A stretch of 64,000 nt of DNA from an uncultured Eubacteriales bacterium (GCA_900547745.1 URHT01000002.1:60593-124592), one strand, 5' to 3'. Shown: positions 24,126-32,574, counted from the stretch's first letter. Notes: generated from the letters alone by a model not told the origin. Translations and numbers: made by a program.

Positions 24126-25376
24126 ATGAAGACTCGCAACGGTTTGTTCGCCGATGTTCCCGAGAATCTGTGGAATGACTGGCATTGGCAGGTCGCCAAC
24201 CGCGCTGAGACGGTTGAGGATCTGAAAAAGTACATGAACCTGACTCCCGATGAGGAGGAGGGTGTCCGCAAGACGCTGGGCAAGCTGCGCATGGCTGTTA
24301 CCCCCTACTACCTGTCCCTGATCGACCTGAACGATCCCTTCGATCCCATCCGCAAGATGGCCATTCCCCGCGCGGAGGAGCTGGAGTACGCCGACTATGA
24401 GGACGCCGATCCCCTGCACGAGGATACCGACTCTCCCACCCCCGGCCTGACCCACCGCTATCCTGACCGCGTGCTGCTGCTGATCACCGACCAGTGTTCC
24501 ATGTACTGCCGTCACTGCACCCGTCGCCGCTTCGCCGGTCAGAACGACTGCGAAGTGCCCATGCAGCAGATCGACAAGTGCATCGACTATGTGGCCGCTC
24601 ATCCCGAGGTCCGCGATGTCCTGCTGTCCGGCGGTGACTGCCTGATGGTCTCCGATGAGAATCTGGAGTACATCATCAAGCGCCTGCGCGCCATTCCCCA
24701 TGTGGAGATCGTCCGTCTGGGCTCCCGCACCCCCGTTGTGTGCCCCCAGCGTATCACTCCCGAGCTGTGCGCCATGCTGAAGAAGTATCACCCCATCTGG
24801 CTGAACACCCACTTCAACACCCCCAAGGAGTTCACCCCCGAAGCCGCCAAGGCCTGCGCCATGTTGGCTGACGCCGGTATCCCCCTGGGCAACCAGTCCG
24901 TGCTGCTGGCCGGCGTGAATGACTGCATCCATGTGATGATGGAGCTGGTTCACGGTCTGGTCAAGATGCGTGTCCGCCCCTACTACATCTATGCCTGCGA
25001 TCCTTCTCTGGGTCTGAGCCACTTCCGTACTCCCGTGTCCAAGGGCATCGAGATCATGGAAGCCCTGCGCGGCCATACCTCCGGCTACTGCATCCCCACC
25101 TTCGTGGTGGACGCCCCCGGCGGCGGCGGCAAGACCCCTGTTATGCCCAACTACCTGATCTCCGAGACCCCCCGCAAGGTCATCCTGCGCAACTTCGAGG
25201 GCGTCATCACCTCCTACACCCAGCCCGAGCACTACGTCCAGGATTGCCACTGCGACGTCTGCACCGGCAAGAAGAAGGTGGAGAAGACCGGCGTGGCATG
25301 GGTCGCCGAGGGTACCAAGCAGCGCTATCTGGAGCCCACCAAGCTGCTGCGTAACGAGCGTCACGTCAAGAAGTAA
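24126..25376 (+). CDS. kamA: Lysine 2,3-aminomutase
   Basis: A 416-residue radical SAM, PLP-dependent enzyme converting L-lysine to L-beta-lysine. The radical SAM cluster motif is CSMYCRHCTRR (about residue 125); PLP-binding lysine is expected in the region PGGGGKTPVMPNY. Other family motifs: SGGDCLMVSDENL and WLNTHFNTPKEFT. Separate ribosome site GAAGGAG. First enzyme of the lysine fermentation path. Confidence 0.96.
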   Translation: MKTRNGLFADVPENLWNDWHWQVANRAETVEDLKKYMNLTPDEEEGVRKTLGKLRMAVTPYYLSLIDLNDPFDPIRKMAIPRAEELEYADYEDADPLHEDTDSPTPGLTHRYPDRVLLLITDQCSMYCRHCTRRRFAGQNDCEVPMQQIDKCIDYVAAHPEVRDVLLSGGDCLMVSDENLEYIIKRLRAIPHVEIVRLGSRTPVVCPQRITPELCAMLKKYHPIWLNTHFNTPKEFTPEAAKACAMLADAGIPLGNQSVLLAGVNDCIHVMMELVHGLVKMRVRPYYIYACDPSLGLSHFRTPVSKGIEIMEALRGHTSGYCIPTFVVDAPGGGGKTPVMPNYLISETPRKVILRNFEGVITSYTQPEHYVQDCHCDVCTGKKKVEKTGVAWVAEGTKQRYLEPTKLLRNERHVKK

Positions 25377-25392
25377 GAGAGAGGTTTAACGT

Positions 25393-26952
25393 ATGGAAAG
25401 CAAACTCGGCTTGAATATGGAGCTGGTCAATCAGGCGCGTGCCTCCGCCGCCAAGGTGGCGGACGACACCCAGCACTTCATTGACCAGCACACCACCGTC
25501 ACGGTGGAGCGCGCTGTTTGCCGTCTGCTGGGTATTGATGGCATCAATGATATGGATGTCCCTCTGCCCAACGTGGTTGTCGACCACCTGATGGCCAACT
25601 CCCTGCTGCCCGCCGGCGCCGCGTGGGCCATCGGCAACGCCATGGTGGAGACCGGTAAGGATCCCCAGGGCGTGGCGGATGCCGTCAGCAGCGGCGAGCT
25701 GGATCTGAGCAAGATCCCCGCCCACACCGACGCGGAGGTTCGTGCGGCCATCACCCCCGTGGTGAACGCCACCGTGGATCGCATCAACAAGAACGTTGCC
25801 AAGCGCAACGCTTACCTGAAGGAGTGGGGCGATAAGGAAGGCCCGTACCTGTATATCATCGTGGCTACCGGTAACATCTACGAGGATATCATCCAGGCCA
25901 AGGCCGGTGCCAAGCAGGGCGCCGACATCATCGCCGTTATCCGTACCACCGGTCAGTCCCTGCTGGACTATGTGCCTTACGGCGCCACCACCGAGGGCTT
26001 CGGCGGCACCTATGCCACGCAGGAGAACTTCCGCCTCATGCGCGCCGCGCTGGACGAGGTGGGCGAGGAGCAGCACCGCTATATCCGGCTGTGCAACTAC
26101 TGCTCCGGCCTGTGCATGCCTGAGATCGCCGCCATGGGCGCTCTGGAGCGTCTGGACGTCATGCTGAACGACGCTCTCTACGGCATCCTGTTCCGCGACA
26201 TCAACATGCAGCGCACCATCGTCGACCAGTACTTCTCCCGCGTCATCAACGGCTACGCCGGCGTCATCATCAACACCGGTGAGGATAACTACCTGACCAC
26301 CGACGACGCCATCACCGCCGCCCACACTGTGCTGGCCTCCCAGTTCCTGAACGAGGCCTTCGCCAAGGACGCCGGTATGCGCGAGGAGCAGATGGGTCTG
26401 GGCCACGCCTTCGAGATGGATCCCGCCGTGGAGAACACCTTCCTGTACGAGCTGGCGCAGGCGCAGATGGCCCGCGAGATCTTCCCCAACGCACCCCTGA
26501 AGTACATGCCTCCCACGAAGTTCATGACCGGCAACATCTTCCGCGGCCACATTCAGGACGCCCTGTTCAACATGGTGACCATCCTGACCAACCAGCGGCT
26601 GTGCCTGCTGGGCATGATGACCGAGGCCATCCACACCCCGTTCATGTCCGACCGTGCTCTGTCCATCGAGAACGCCCAGTACATCTTCCGTACCATGAAG
26701 GATCTGGGCAGCGAGCTGACCTACAAGGAGAACGGCATCATCCGCAACCGCGCCAACGAGGTGCTGACCAAGGCCACCGACCTCCTGAAGGAGATCGAGA
26801 AGCTGGGCCTGTTCACCACCATCGAGAAGGGCATCTTCGCCGATGTCAAGCGTCCCAAGGACGGCGGCAAGGGCCTGGCCGGCGTTGTGGTCAAGGACGA
26901 CAAATACTTCAATCCGTTCATTGAAGTCATGAAAGGCAAGGTGGGAGCATGA
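25393..26952 (+). CDS. kamD: Lysine 5,6-aminomutase alpha subunit
   Basis: A 519-residue large subunit of the B12- and PLP-dependent aminomutase that turns beta-lysine into 3,5-diaminohexanoate. It shows TTVTVERAVCRLLGIDGIND, TGQSLLDYVPYGATTEGFGGTYATQENFRLMR and NYCSGLCMPEIA, with a TIM-barrel core. Its last codons overlap the kamE start (ATGA). Confidence 0.95.
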   Translation: MESKLGLNMELVNQARASAAKVADDTQHFIDQHTTVTVERAVCRLLGIDGINDMDVPLPNVVVDHLMANSLLPAGAAWAIGNAMVETGKDPQGVADAVSSGELDLSKIPAHTDAEVRAAITPVVNATVDRINKNVAKRNAYLKEWGDKEGPYLYIIVATGNIYEDIIQAKAGAKQGADIIAVIRTTGQSLLDYVPYGATTEGFGGTYATQENFRLMRAALDEVGEEQHRYIRLCNYCSGLCMPEIAAMGALERLDVMLNDALYGILFRDINMQRTIVDQYFSRVINGYAGVIINTGEDNYLTTDDAITAAHTVLASQFLNEAFAKDAGMREEQMGLGHAFEMDPAVENTFLYELAQAQMAREIFPNAPLKYMPPTKFMTGNIFRGHIQDALFNMVTILTNQRLCLLGMMTEAIHTPFMSDRALSIENAQYIFRTMKDLGSELTYKENGIIRNRANEVLTKATDLLKEIEKLGLFTTIEKGIFADVKRPKDGGKGLAGVVVKDDKYFNPFIEVMKGKVGA

Positions 26953-27737
26953 GCAGCGGACTGTACAACACCCATAAGATCGATTTCGATACCACGCTGG
27001 ATCTGACCCGTCTGAAGCCCTATGGCGACACCATGAACGACGGTAAGGTGCAGACCAGCTTCACCCTGCCCGTCAAGGATGACGAGCGCGGTGAGGAGGC
27101 CGCCCGCCAGATCGCCAAGAAGATGGGCCTTGAGGAGCCCAACGTGGCATACCACACCGCGCTGGACAAGGAGTTCACCTTCTATGTGGTCTACGGCAGC
27201 TGCGTCCACTCCGTGAACTACGAGGATATCCACGTCATCACCGTGGAGTCCGACGTTATGAGCATGGAGGATACCAACGACTATATCCGTGAGCACATCG
27301 GCCGCAAGGTCGTGATGGTCGGCGCCTCCACCGGCACCGACGCCCACACCGTTGGTATCGACGCCATCATGAACCGCAAGGGCTTCGCCGGCCACTACGG
27401 TCTGGAGCGCTACGAGATGATCGAGGCTTACAATCTGGGCTCTCAGGTTCCCAACGAGGAGTTCATCAAGAAGGCGCTGGAGCTGCACGCCGATGTGCTG
27501 CTGGTCTCCCAGACCGTTACCCAGAAGGATGTGCACATCCAGAACCTGACCAACCTCATCGAGCTGCTGGAGGCCGAAGGTCTGCGCGACAAGTTCGTTG
27601 TCTGCTGCGGCGGCCCCCGTATCACCCATGAGCTGGCCAAGGAGCTGGGCTTCGACGCCGGCTTCGGCGCCGGCAAGTACGCCGACGACGTGGCGTCCTT
27701 CGCTGTGACCGAGATGGTCAAGCGCGGCATGAAATAA
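26949..27737 (+). CDS. kamE: Lysine 5,6-aminomutase beta subunit
   Basis: A 262-residue cobalamin-binding subunit. The base-off B12 motif DAHTVGIDAIM (Asp-x-His-x-x-Gly) lies at about residue 134, followed by NLGSQVPNEEFIKKALELHADVLLVSQTV and the SxL/GG-type CCGGPRITHELAKELGFDAGFG. The N-terminal part carries the PLP-binding domain. Last gene of the riboswitch-controlled unit. Confidence 0.95.
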   Translation: MSSGLYNTHKIDFDTTLDLTRLKPYGDTMNDGKVQTSFTLPVKDDERGEEAARQIAKKMGLEEPNVAYHTALDKEFTFYVVYGSCVHSVNYEDIHVITVESDVMSMEDTNDYIREHIGRKVVMVGASTGTDAHTVGIDAIMNRKGFAGHYGLERYEMIEAYNLGSQVPNEEFIKKALELHADVLLVSQTVTQKDVHIQNLTNLIELLEAEGLRDKFVVCCGGPRITHELAKELGFDAGFGAGKYADDVASFAVTEMVKRGMK

Positions 27738-27748
27738 GATCCTCAGCA

Positions 27749-27783
27749 AAGCGGAGAGCCGCCTGGCCGACTCTCCGCTTTTT
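27749..27783 (+). terminator. Terminator after kamE
   Basis: Arms AAGCGGAGAG (27749-27758) and CTCTCCGCTT (27771-27780) with a short T tail, separating kamE from the CoA-transferase genes. Confidence 0.75.
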
Positions 27784-27820
27784 GCGCAAATCAACAATAT
27801 ATGGGTAGTTTTGCGCAAAA
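27779..27820. promoter_or_regulatory. Two copies of a TTTGCGCAAA palindrome (candidate operator)
   Basis: The palindrome TTTGCGCAAA occurs at 27781-27790 and again, as TTTTGCGCAAAA, at 27809-27820. Centres are 29 bp apart, about three helical turns, and each copy is followed by a similar tail (TCAACA / AACAACATGG). They lie just upstream of the atoD promoter. Confidence 0.55.
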
Positions 27821-27836
27821 ACAACATGGTAATCCC

Positions 27837-27865
27837 TTGCATTTTCGTGCAAAGGATGCTATGAT
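27837..27865 (+). promoter_or_regulatory. Promoter of atoDA
   Basis: TTGCAT (27837-27842), 17-bp spacer, TATGAT (27860-27865). The CoA-transferase genes therefore have their own promoter, outside the riboswitch. Confidence 0.75.
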
Positions 27866-27973
27866 GCTATTGTCAGAAAAGCCACGAAGCGGGAGTCTCC
27901 GTGGCTGTACACCGTCGTCCGGCCGCCGCATCCGCCCCGGCCGCCCGGCGGCATAAAACAAGGAGGAACAGAA

Positions 27974-28666
27974 ATGGCAAAGAAACCTGTACTGACTGCC
28001 AAAGAGGCAGCGGCAATGATCCCCGATGGCGCTACCATTATGTGCGGCGGCTTTCTGGCCTGCGGCCAGGCCCGCGCCATCGTCAAGGAGCTGGTCGCCC
28101 GCGGCACCAAGGACCTGACCCTGATCGCCAACGATATGGGTCGTGCTGTCGGCCCCAAGGGTGAGGAGTTCTTCGGCATCGCGGAGCTGATCCACAACCA
28201 TCAGGTCAAGCGCGTCATCGCCACCCATGTGGGCATGACCCCCGAGGTCGGCCAGCAGCACACCGAGGGCACGCTGGAGGTCAACCTGCTGCCCCAGGGC
28301 ACGCTGGCTGAGTGCATCCGCGCTGCCGGCGCCGGTCTGGGCGGCGTGCTGACCCCCGTGGGCATCGACACGCTGGTGGAGGAGAGCCCCTTCTGCATGG
28401 GTCGTCAGACCATCGACGGCAAGGATTACCTGCTGATGAAGCCTATCCACGCCGATTTCGCCCTGCTGGGTACCTATAAGTGCGATGAGTTCGGTAACTG
28501 CTGGTACAAGGGCACCATGCGCAACTTCAACGTTGTCATGGCCACCGCCGCCGACACCGTCATTGCCGAGTGCGAGTACATCGTTCCCGTGGGGGACTTT
28601 GAGCCCGAGAACATCCATACCTACGGTATGTGCGTTGACTACATCGTGGAAGGAGACAGAAAGTAA
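27974..28666 (+). CDS. atoD: Butyrate--acetoacetate CoA-transferase subunit A
   Basis: A 230-residue class I CoA-transferase alpha subunit: AAAMIPDGATIMCGGFLACGQARAI, then ELIHNHQVKRVIATHVGMTP and LPQGTLAECIRAAGAGLGGVLTPVG. In this context it moves CoA from butyryl-CoA to the acetoacetate released by Kce, giving butyrate and acetoacetyl-CoA. AAGGAGG ribosome site. Ends with TAATG overlap to the next gene. Confidence 0.92.
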   Translation: MAKKPVLTAKEAAAMIPDGATIMCGGFLACGQARAIVKELVARGTKDLTLIANDMGRAVGPKGEEFFGIAELIHNHQVKRVIATHVGMTPEVGQQHTEGTLEVNLLPQGTLAECIRAAGAGLGGVLTPVGIDTLVEESPFCMGRQTIDGKDYLLMKPIHADFALLGTYKCDEFGNCWYKGTMRNFNVVMATAADTVIAECEYIVPVGDFEPENIHTYGMCVDYIVEGDRK

Positions 28667-29334
28667 TGGAAAAGTCCGAGATCAAAGGCTTTATCGCCAA
28701 GCGCTGCGCCAAAGAGCTGAAGGACGGCGACGTCGTGAATCTGGGCATCGGCCTGCCCACCCTGATCCCCAACTATCTGCCTGAGGGCGTTGAGGTGATC
28801 ATCCACGCTGAGTTGGGTATCGTCTCCGCCGGTGTGTCCCCCAAGGAGGGCGACGCCAACTATGATCCCTACCACGTTGTGGATGCCGGCGGCAACCCCT
28901 CCTCCGTGGCTTTCGGCGGCGGCTTCATCGACTCCGCCACCAACTTCGGCCTGATCCGCGGCGGCCATGTGGACGCCTGCTTCCTGGGCGCTCTGGAGGT
29001 GGACGCCAAGGGCAATCTGGCCAACTGGATCATCCCCGGCAAGAAGATGCCCGGCATGGGCGGCGCCATGGATCTGTGCGTCGGCGCCAAGCACTGCATC
29101 GTTTGCATGGAGCACACCGCCAAGGGCAACCCCAAGATCTTCGAGAAGTGCCGTCTGCCCCTGACCGCCTCTCACTGCGTGAACAAGATCATCACCGAGA
29201 TGTGCGTGTTCGAGGTCACCAAGGACGGTCTGCTGATGACCGAGATCAACCCCGAGTTCACCGTGGACGACGTGAAGGCCGCCACCGCTGCCCCCTTCGC
29301 CGTTGCCGCTGACCTCAAGAGCATGATCGACTGA
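28666..29334 (+). CDS. atoA: Butyrate--acetoacetate CoA-transferase subunit B
   Basis: A 222-residue beta subunit. Family motifs: NLGIGLPTLIPNYLP, the catalytic glutamate in IIHAELGIVSAG (usually ENGILG), GGFIDSATNFGLIRGGHVD and MPGMGGAMDL. Full length. Starts one base into the atoD stop codon, so stoichiometric coupling is likely. Confidence 0.92.
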   Translation: MEKSEIKGFIAKRCAKELKDGDVVNLGIGLPTLIPNYLPEGVEVIIHAELGIVSAGVSPKEGDANYDPYHVVDAGGNPSSVAFGGGFIDSATNFGLIRGGHVDACFLGALEVDAKGNLANWIIPGKKMPGMGGAMDLCVGAKHCIVCMEHTAKGNPKIFEKCRLPLTASHCVNKIITEMCVFEVTKDGLLMTEINPEFTVDDVKAATAAPFAVAADLKSMID

Positions 29335-29351
29335 TCTGCCCTGCAATAAGC

Positions 29352-29390
29352 AAAAAAGGAAGGCCCCCCGCGGGGGGCCTTCCTTTTTTT
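29352..29390. terminator. atoDA terminator
   Basis: Long GC-rich palindrome with A run and T run at the outer ends (AAGGAAGGCCCCCC and its complement). Confidence 0.92.
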
Positions 29391-29411
29391 GCCCGGAACC
29401 ATGCGCCGCCG

Positions 29412-29450
29412 CGCAAAAGGAAAAGGCCCTTTGGGCCTTTTCCTTTTGCG
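29412..29450. terminator. metI terminator (bidirectional)
   Basis: A perfect 18-bp stem (29412-29429 with 29433-29450, loop TTT), placed 8 bp after the metI stop codon read on the minus strand. Confidence 0.85.
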
Positions 29451-29458
29451 TATCTCTG

Positions 29459-30160
29459 TCACTGCTTCAGGCGCTTGTCGCACTTCTTGCTGAGCCATGT
29501 GCCCAGACTCTGGAATATCTGCACCAGCAGCACCAGAATGACCACCGCCACCAGCATCACCAGATATTTATACCGGTAGTAGCCGTAGTCAATGGCGATC
29601 TTGCCCAGACCGCCGCCGCCGATGATGCCGCTCATGGCGGAGTAGCCCAGAATGGTGGTCAGCGCGATGGTCACGTTCTGGATGAGGGAGGGCACGCTCT
29701 CCGGGATCATCACCTTGCAGATGATCTGCATGGGCGTGGCGCCCATGCTCTGGGCGGCCTCAATGATGTTGCCATCCACCTCACGAAGACTGCTCTCCAC
29801 CAGCCGCGCCACAAAGGGGAACGCCGCCGCCACCAGCGGAACGATGGTGGCCGTGGTGCCCACGGCGGTGCCGATGAGCAGACGGGACAGGGGGAACACC
29901 ATAATCATCAGGATCAGGAACGGGATGGAGCGCAGCAGGTTGATGAGGACGTTCAGCACCTGCATCAGCCAGCGGGGGAGGGGCAGCACGCCGTTTTTCT
30001 CGCCCGCCACCAGCAGTACGCCCAGCGGCAGACCGATGACCAGCGACAGCGCCGTGCTCACCACGGTGACGTAGAACGTCTCCCACACGGCGAAGGGCAG
30101 AGAGGGCAGCACGGTCAGCAGGTCCTGCACGGACTTCTGGGAAAACAGATCGCTGTACAT
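29459..30160 (-). CDS. metI: Methionine ABC transporter permease MetI
   Basis: A 233-residue permease with five membrane helices. The EAA loop REVDGNIIEAAQSMGATPMQIICKVMIPESVP (about 130) contacts MetN. ATG at 30160 is preferred (GTGGAG five bases upstream); a GTG at 30166 overlaps the metN stop and is an alternative. Third gene of the metQ-metN-metI operon. Confidence 0.93.
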   Translation of the reverse strand: MYSDLFSQKSVQDLLTVLPSLPFAVWETFYVTVVSTALSLVIGLPLGVLLVAGEKNGVLPLPRWLMQVLNVLINLLRSIPFLILMIMVFPLSRLLIGTAVGTTATIVPLVAAAFPFVARLVESSLREVDGNIIEAAQSMGATPMQIICKVMIPESVPSLIQNVTIALTTILGYSAMSGIIGGGGLGKIAIDYGYYRYKYLVMLVAVVILVLLVQIFQSLGTWLSKKCDKRLKQ

Positions 30161-30162
30161 AC

Positions 30163-31161
30163 TCACTCCACCTCCTCAACCTGCACGTTGGCCACATTGT
30201 GGATAAACGCCACGGCCTTGTCGAACTGACTGCTGGGGATGCCCAGCATCATGCTGCCGTACACCTTTTCAGACAGCTTCTGGGTGCTGGCGGAGATCAC
30301 GTTGCAGAGGATGCCCTCCTCCGCCGCCAGCCGGGCGATCAGGGGGATGCTGGTGGTCTTGCTGTCCTTGAACACCAGCCGCACCAGCTTTTCCTCCGCC
30401 GGGTCGTACACCTGCGCGTCGGCGCCGCCGGGGAACACCAGCCGCCGTCCGGCCGCGGATTTGGGGGCGGCGAACACCGTGCCTACCAGCCCGGCCTCCG
30501 CCACCTGCCCCTCGTCCAGAATGGCCACATGGCTGCATATCTCCTTCACCACGCTCATCTGGTGGGTGATGACCACCACGGTGATGTTCAGCTGCTTGTT
30601 GATGTCCCGGATCAGCTCCAGGATCTGCCGGGTGGTGTTGGGGTCCAGCGCGCTGGTGGCCTCGTCGCACAGCAGCACCTTGGGATGGGTGGCCAGCGCG
30701 CGGGCAATGGCGATGCGCTGCTGCTGGCCGCCGGACAGCTGGGCCGGATAGGCGTCCGCCTTGTCTGGCAGACCCACCAGCTCCAGCAGCTCCCGGGCAC
30801 GCTGCTCGGCCTCGCTTTTCTTCACCCCCGCCAGCTCCATGGGGAAGCACACGTTCCGCAGGCAGGTGCGCTGCATCAGCAGGTTGAACCGCTGGAAGAT
30901 CATGGTGATCTCCCGCCGCGCCGCCCGCAGCTGGGCGGGGGTCATGGTGTCCAGCCGCTGGCCGTTGACGATGATCTCGCCGCTGGTAGGCTTCTCCAGC
31001 AGATTGATGCAGCGCACCAGCGTGCTCTTACCGGCGCCGGACATACCGATGATGCCGTAAATGTCGCCGTCCTCAATGGTGAGGGAGACGTCCTTGAGAG
31101 CGTCTACCCCGCCGGCTGTACCGGCATCAAATGTCTTGCTGACATGCTTCAGTTCGATCAC
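30163..31161 (-). CDS. metN: Methionine ABC transporter ATP-binding protein MetN
   Basis: A 332-residue ATPase: Walker A GMSGAGKSTLVRC, Q-loop, signature LSGGQQQRIAIARAL, Walker B VLLCDEATSALD, plus a C-terminal NIL domain (about 250-332) that binds methionine and inhibits transport when it is abundant. GTG start at 31161 with GGAGGGAG upstream. Confidence 0.95.
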   Translation of the reverse strand: MIELKHVSKTFDAGTAGGVDALKDVSLTIEDGDIYGIIGMSGAGKSTLVRCINLLEKPTSGEIIVNGQRLDTMTPAQLRAARREITMIFQRFNLLMQRTCLRNVCFPMELAGVKKSEAEQRARELLELVGLPDKADAYPAQLSGGQQQRIAIARALATHPKVLLCDEATSALDPNTTRQILELIRDINKQLNITVVVITHQMSVVKEICSHVAILDEGQVAEAGLVGTVFAAPKSAAGRRLVFPGGADAQVYDPAEEKLVRLVFKDSKTTSIPLIARLAAEEGILCNVISASTQKLSEKVYGSMMLGIPSSQFDKAVAFIHNVANVQVEEVE

Positions 31162-31183
31162 GGACGTCTCCCTCCTTTTCCGG

Positions 31184-32080
31184 TTACTTGCTCAGGGCGT
31201 CCAGCGTGGTCTGCTTGCCGCCGTACAGGCCCATGGGCTCCACATGGACGGCGGAGATGGAGACGATGTGGGTGCTGTTCTGAGCGTTGAAGTCCTCCAG
31301 ATAGGGCAGGTGCTGGAAGTAGTTGGCGTCCACGGTGCCGTCGTCAACGACGGTGTTGGGCACCACATAGTCATTGTAGCTCTGGATATCCAGCGTGATG
31401 TCCTTGGCGGCCAGGATCTCCTTGGCCACCTCCAGGATCTCGGCGTGAGGCGTGGGGGAAGCGGCGATGCTGATGGTCTGGCCCTTCAGGGCGTCGTAGT
31501 CCACGCTGGCGTCATAGCCGTCGGTGGGGTTCTCCACCACGGAGACGACGGAGCCGTTGTACTGCTGGCTGATGTAGTCGGCCACCTGCTTGCTCTCCAG
31601 CGCGGCCTTCAGAGCCAGGATCTTGGGCTCGTTCTCGTTGCCCTCCTTGACAGCCAGAATGTTGGCGTAGGCAGAGGCGCTGCCCTCAATGAGCAGAGAG
31701 TCGCTGACGGGGTTCAGACCGGCGTTGATGGCATAGTTGCTGTTGATGACGGCGTAGTCCAGATCGGGCAGCATGTTGGGCAGCTGGGCGGCCTCGGCCT
31801 CTACGATCTCCACATTGTGAGGGTTCTCCACGATGTCGTTCTTGGTGGCGGTGATGCCCACGCCGTCCGCCAGCTTGATGATGCCGTTCTCCTGCAGCAG
31901 CAGCAGGGCGCGGGCCTCGTTGGTGGTATCGTTGGGCACGCCGATCTTGACGGTGGCCTTGGTGTCGCTGTCGTTGTTGTCGGCGCTGGTGTTGTCCTTA
32001 CCGCCGCAGGCCGTCAGGCTCAGGGCCAGGATCAGGGTCAGGGCCAGAGCGGCCAGACGGGTAAAAGTATTACGTTTCAT
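31184..32080 (-). CDS. metQ: MetQ/NlpA-like methionine-binding lipoprotein, circularly permuted
   Basis: A 298-residue lipoprotein (lipobox Cys at residue 25). The two halves are in reverse order. Residues about 43-182 (VPNDTTNEARALLLLQENG, IVEAEAAQLP, AVINSNYA, YISQQYNGSVV) match the second half of normal MetQ, and residues about 203-298 (ASPTPHAEILEVAKEIL, NDYVVPN, DANYFQHLPYLEDF, PMGLYGGKQTTLDAL) match its first half. A linker (about 183-202) joins the old ends. The start at 32080 has AAGGAG eight bases upstream. It sits in front of metN and metI, so it should still serve methionine uptake. Confidence 0.88.
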   Translation of the reverse strand: MKRNTFTRLAALALTLILALSLTACGGKDNTSADNNDSDTKATVKIGVPNDTTNEARALLLLQENGIIKLADGVGITATKNDIVENPHNVEIVEAEAAQLPNMLPDLDYAVINSNYAINAGLNPVSDSLLIEGSASAYANILAVKEGNENEPKILALKAALESKQVADYISQQYNGSVVSVVENPTDGYDASVDYDALKGQTISIAASPTPHAEILEVAKEILAAKDITLDIQSYNDYVVPNTVVDDGTVDANYFQHLPYLEDFNAQNSTHIVSISAVHVEPMGLYGGKQTTLDALSK

Positions 32081-32129
32081 GTTCATGTCTCCTTTTCAAA
32101 TATGGCTTGAAGGAATATATGATCTTGCT

Positions 32130-32172
32130 GGCGGCATACCGTGGGGCTGTGCACGTGCCCCGCTGTCTGCCG
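32130..32172. repeat. Imperfect stem-loop in the metQ leader
   Basis: GGCA...GGGGC and GCCCC...TGCC arms around TGTGCACGT between the leader terminator and metQ. No T run; role unknown. Confidence 0.4.
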
Positions 32173-32212
32173 GAACAAACGAAAGAGGTGGCGGCGCGCC
32201 GCGCCGGGACAA

Positions 32213-32250
32213 AACAAAAACAGCGGCAGGTCGATCGACCCTCCGCTGCT
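32213..32250 (-). terminator. Leader terminator of metQNI
   Basis: Read on the minus strand, arms CAGCGG and CCGCTG enclose a self-complementary GGTCGATCGACC core, then TTTTTGTTTTG. It lies between the leader peptide and metQ, so it can act as an attenuator. Confidence 0.8.
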
Positions 32251-32269
32251 TGCTCACACACCGGCTTTT

Positions 32270-32389
32270 TCAAGCCGACAAACAGTTTTTGGAAAGCAAC
32301 CGATCTTTTTGGGCGCGCAGAAACATGCACATGGACATCATACCCATGCACATCTCGCACATCATCATAGCCGTGCCGCGACGCTTCAT
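32270..32389 (-). CDS. Met/Cys-rich leader peptide of metQNI (39 aa)
   Basis: ATG at 32389 with GGAGGAAGG upstream starts a 39-codon frame. The first 22 residues, in two parts, are MKRRGTAMMMC and EMCMGMMSMCM: ten methionines and three cysteines. It ends inside a small hairpin (GGCTTGAAAAAGCC) about 20 bp before the leader terminator. The layout is that of a ribosome-stalling attenuator sensing charged tRNA-Met (or tRNA-Cys). A metal-binding peptide is the alternative. No S-box or T-box is present in this leader. Confidence 0.7.
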   Translation of the reverse strand: MKRRGTAMMMCEMCMGMMSMCMFLRAQKDRLLSKNCLSA

Positions 32390-32429
32390 GCTGCCTTCCT
32401 CCTCACTGTATTTTGCCGAAGCTGGGCGC

Positions 32430-32458
32430 ATCATAACGCTTTTGCCGTCAAATGTCAA
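32430..32458 (-). promoter_or_regulatory. Promoter of the metQNI leader
   Basis: Minus strand TTGACA (32453-32458), 17-bp spacer, TATGAT (32430-32435). Confidence 0.85.
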
Positions 32459-32546
32459 CCCTTTTTTCTCGTTTCTGCATTTTTCCTAAAAAACCTACAC
32501 ATGCCGTAGGCGTTTTCGTGCCATCTGCCATGCCGCAACTTTCTGG

Positions 32547-32574
32547 TTGCAGAAACCACAAGATGGTGTATAAT
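32547..32574 (+). promoter_or_regulatory. Promoter of glyA
   Basis: TTGCAG (32547-32552), 16-bp spacer, perfect TATAAT (32569-32574), 39 bp before the start codon. Confidence 0.75.

Noticed and set aside
32087..32460. SAM riboswitch or T-box for metQNI
   Set aside because: None of the S-box or T-box signature sequences occur; a leader peptide and terminator are seen instead.
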